In this document: positions 14,212 to 14,495 of the stretch, piece after piece
Numbering within the stretch: the first letter of the stretch is position 1
How the letters are laid out: every line of letters begins with the position of its first letter
DNA from: Pseudomonas sp.
Lineage (GTDB): Bacteria; Pseudomonadota; Gammaproteobacteria; Pseudomonadales; Pseudomonadaceae
DNA length: 14,495 bases
Reading direction: 5' to 3'
Assembly: GCA_030654635.1 (NCBI GenBank)
Contig: JAURXE010000671.1
Coordinates: forward strand, 1-14,495
Notes under the pieces: model-generated
What the model saw: only the letters and a program-made list of their open reading frames with translations
Databases searched by the model: none
Told to the model about the DNA's origin: nothing
Translations under genes and position numbers: made by a program

Positions 14212-14495
14212 ACTCCCAGCAAATTCACTTCAAAACGACAGCCCTGGGGCTGCATGGCCGACAACTCAACACGCCAACCCTGACTGATACAGATCCGCCG
14301 CACCAAGGACAGCCCCAACCCCAGGCCGTCGCCACGCGCCGCAGTACCCCGCACGAAGGGTTGAAAAACATTCTCGCGCTCATCCTCGGCGATGCCAACC
14401 CCGGTGTCCTCCACCACAAAACCCTGCTCATGTAGGCGCAATGTGATCTGCCCGCTATTGGTGTAATGCCAGGCATTACGCAGCAAATTACCCAG
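14208..14495 (-). CDS. colS: Sensor histidine kinase C-terminus (ColS-like), 5' end missing
   Basis: The last 95 residues of a histidine kinase run off the window edge at 14495. The visible part is the ATP-binding HATPase_c domain: N-box LGNLLRNAWHYT, G1 box VEDTGVGIAEDE, F box NVFQPFVRG and G2 box GDGLGLGLSLVRRI. The phosphorylated histidine and the sensor domain are outside. ColS senses envelope or metal stress (zinc, iron(III)) in pseudomonads and phosphorylates ColR. The assignment to ColS rests on the neighbours (methyltransferase and inaA-like genes behind it, as in PA4378-PA4380), the recalled C-terminal sequence and the ColR-like site at its 3' end. Confidence 0.8.
   Translation of the reverse strand: MGNLLRNAWHYTNSGQITLRLHEQGFVVEDTGVGIAEDERENVFQPFVRGTAARGDGLGLGLSLVRRICISQGWRVELSAMQPQGCRFEVNLLGV

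Overview
The window looks like chromosomal DNA of a Pseudomonas species other than P. aeruginosa. It is moderately GC-rich and densely coding, and the gene order bifA-like / icmP / di-haem lipoprotein / imelysin / DUF1513 / mexVW / inaA-like / methyltransferase / colS is, as I remember it, the order around PA4367-PA4380 of P. aeruginosa PAO1. That comparison is from memory, not from an alignment. I see no insertion sequence, phage gene, CRISPR array, tRNA or rRNA, and no stretch over 300 bases lacks a gene. The two largest gaps, 973-1181 and 7943-8160, hold terminators, promoters and candidate operators.

Region 1 (1-1025): the 3' end of a c-di-GMP phosphodiesterase gene (tail of the GGDEF domain plus a complete EAL domain, probably BifA), closed by a hairpin. 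Region 2 (1104-6194): a four-gene envelope operon made of an IcmP-type imelysin lipoprotein, a di-haem c (DUF1111) lipoprotein, a second imelysin-like lipoprotein with a changed GxHxxE motif, and a Tat-exported DUF1513 beta-propeller protein. A Fur-box-like palindrome overlaps the candidate promoter, so the operon is probably iron-controlled. It resembles EfeUOB in logic (imelysin plus haem redox protein plus a Tat-exported partner) but uses different parts. It is the best candidate here for an under-described system.

Region 3 (6210-7999): a methyl-accepting chemotaxis protein with its own FliA-type promoter and a long terminator, forming a self-contained unit. Region 4 (8055-12494): mexV and mexW, the adaptor and inner-membrane pump of an RND efflux system. 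No outer-membrane channel gene and no regulator gene is present. An inverted repeat sits upstream of a candidate promoter, and a 16-bp bidirectional terminator closes the unit.

Region 5 (12505-14495, minus strand): the 3' end of the ColS sensor kinase gene, followed by a SAM methyltransferase, an InaA-like lipopolysaccharide-kinase-family protein and a 75-residue exported protein with a GTG start. A sequence matching the ColR binding consensus as I recall it overlaps the colS stop codon, just upstream of a promoter with a weak -35. This suggests that ColRS activates the operon directly behind it. Four gene starts are placed by hand on ribosome-binding-site and signal-peptide grounds (TTG 4013, ATG 5085, GTG 12732, ATG 14130).
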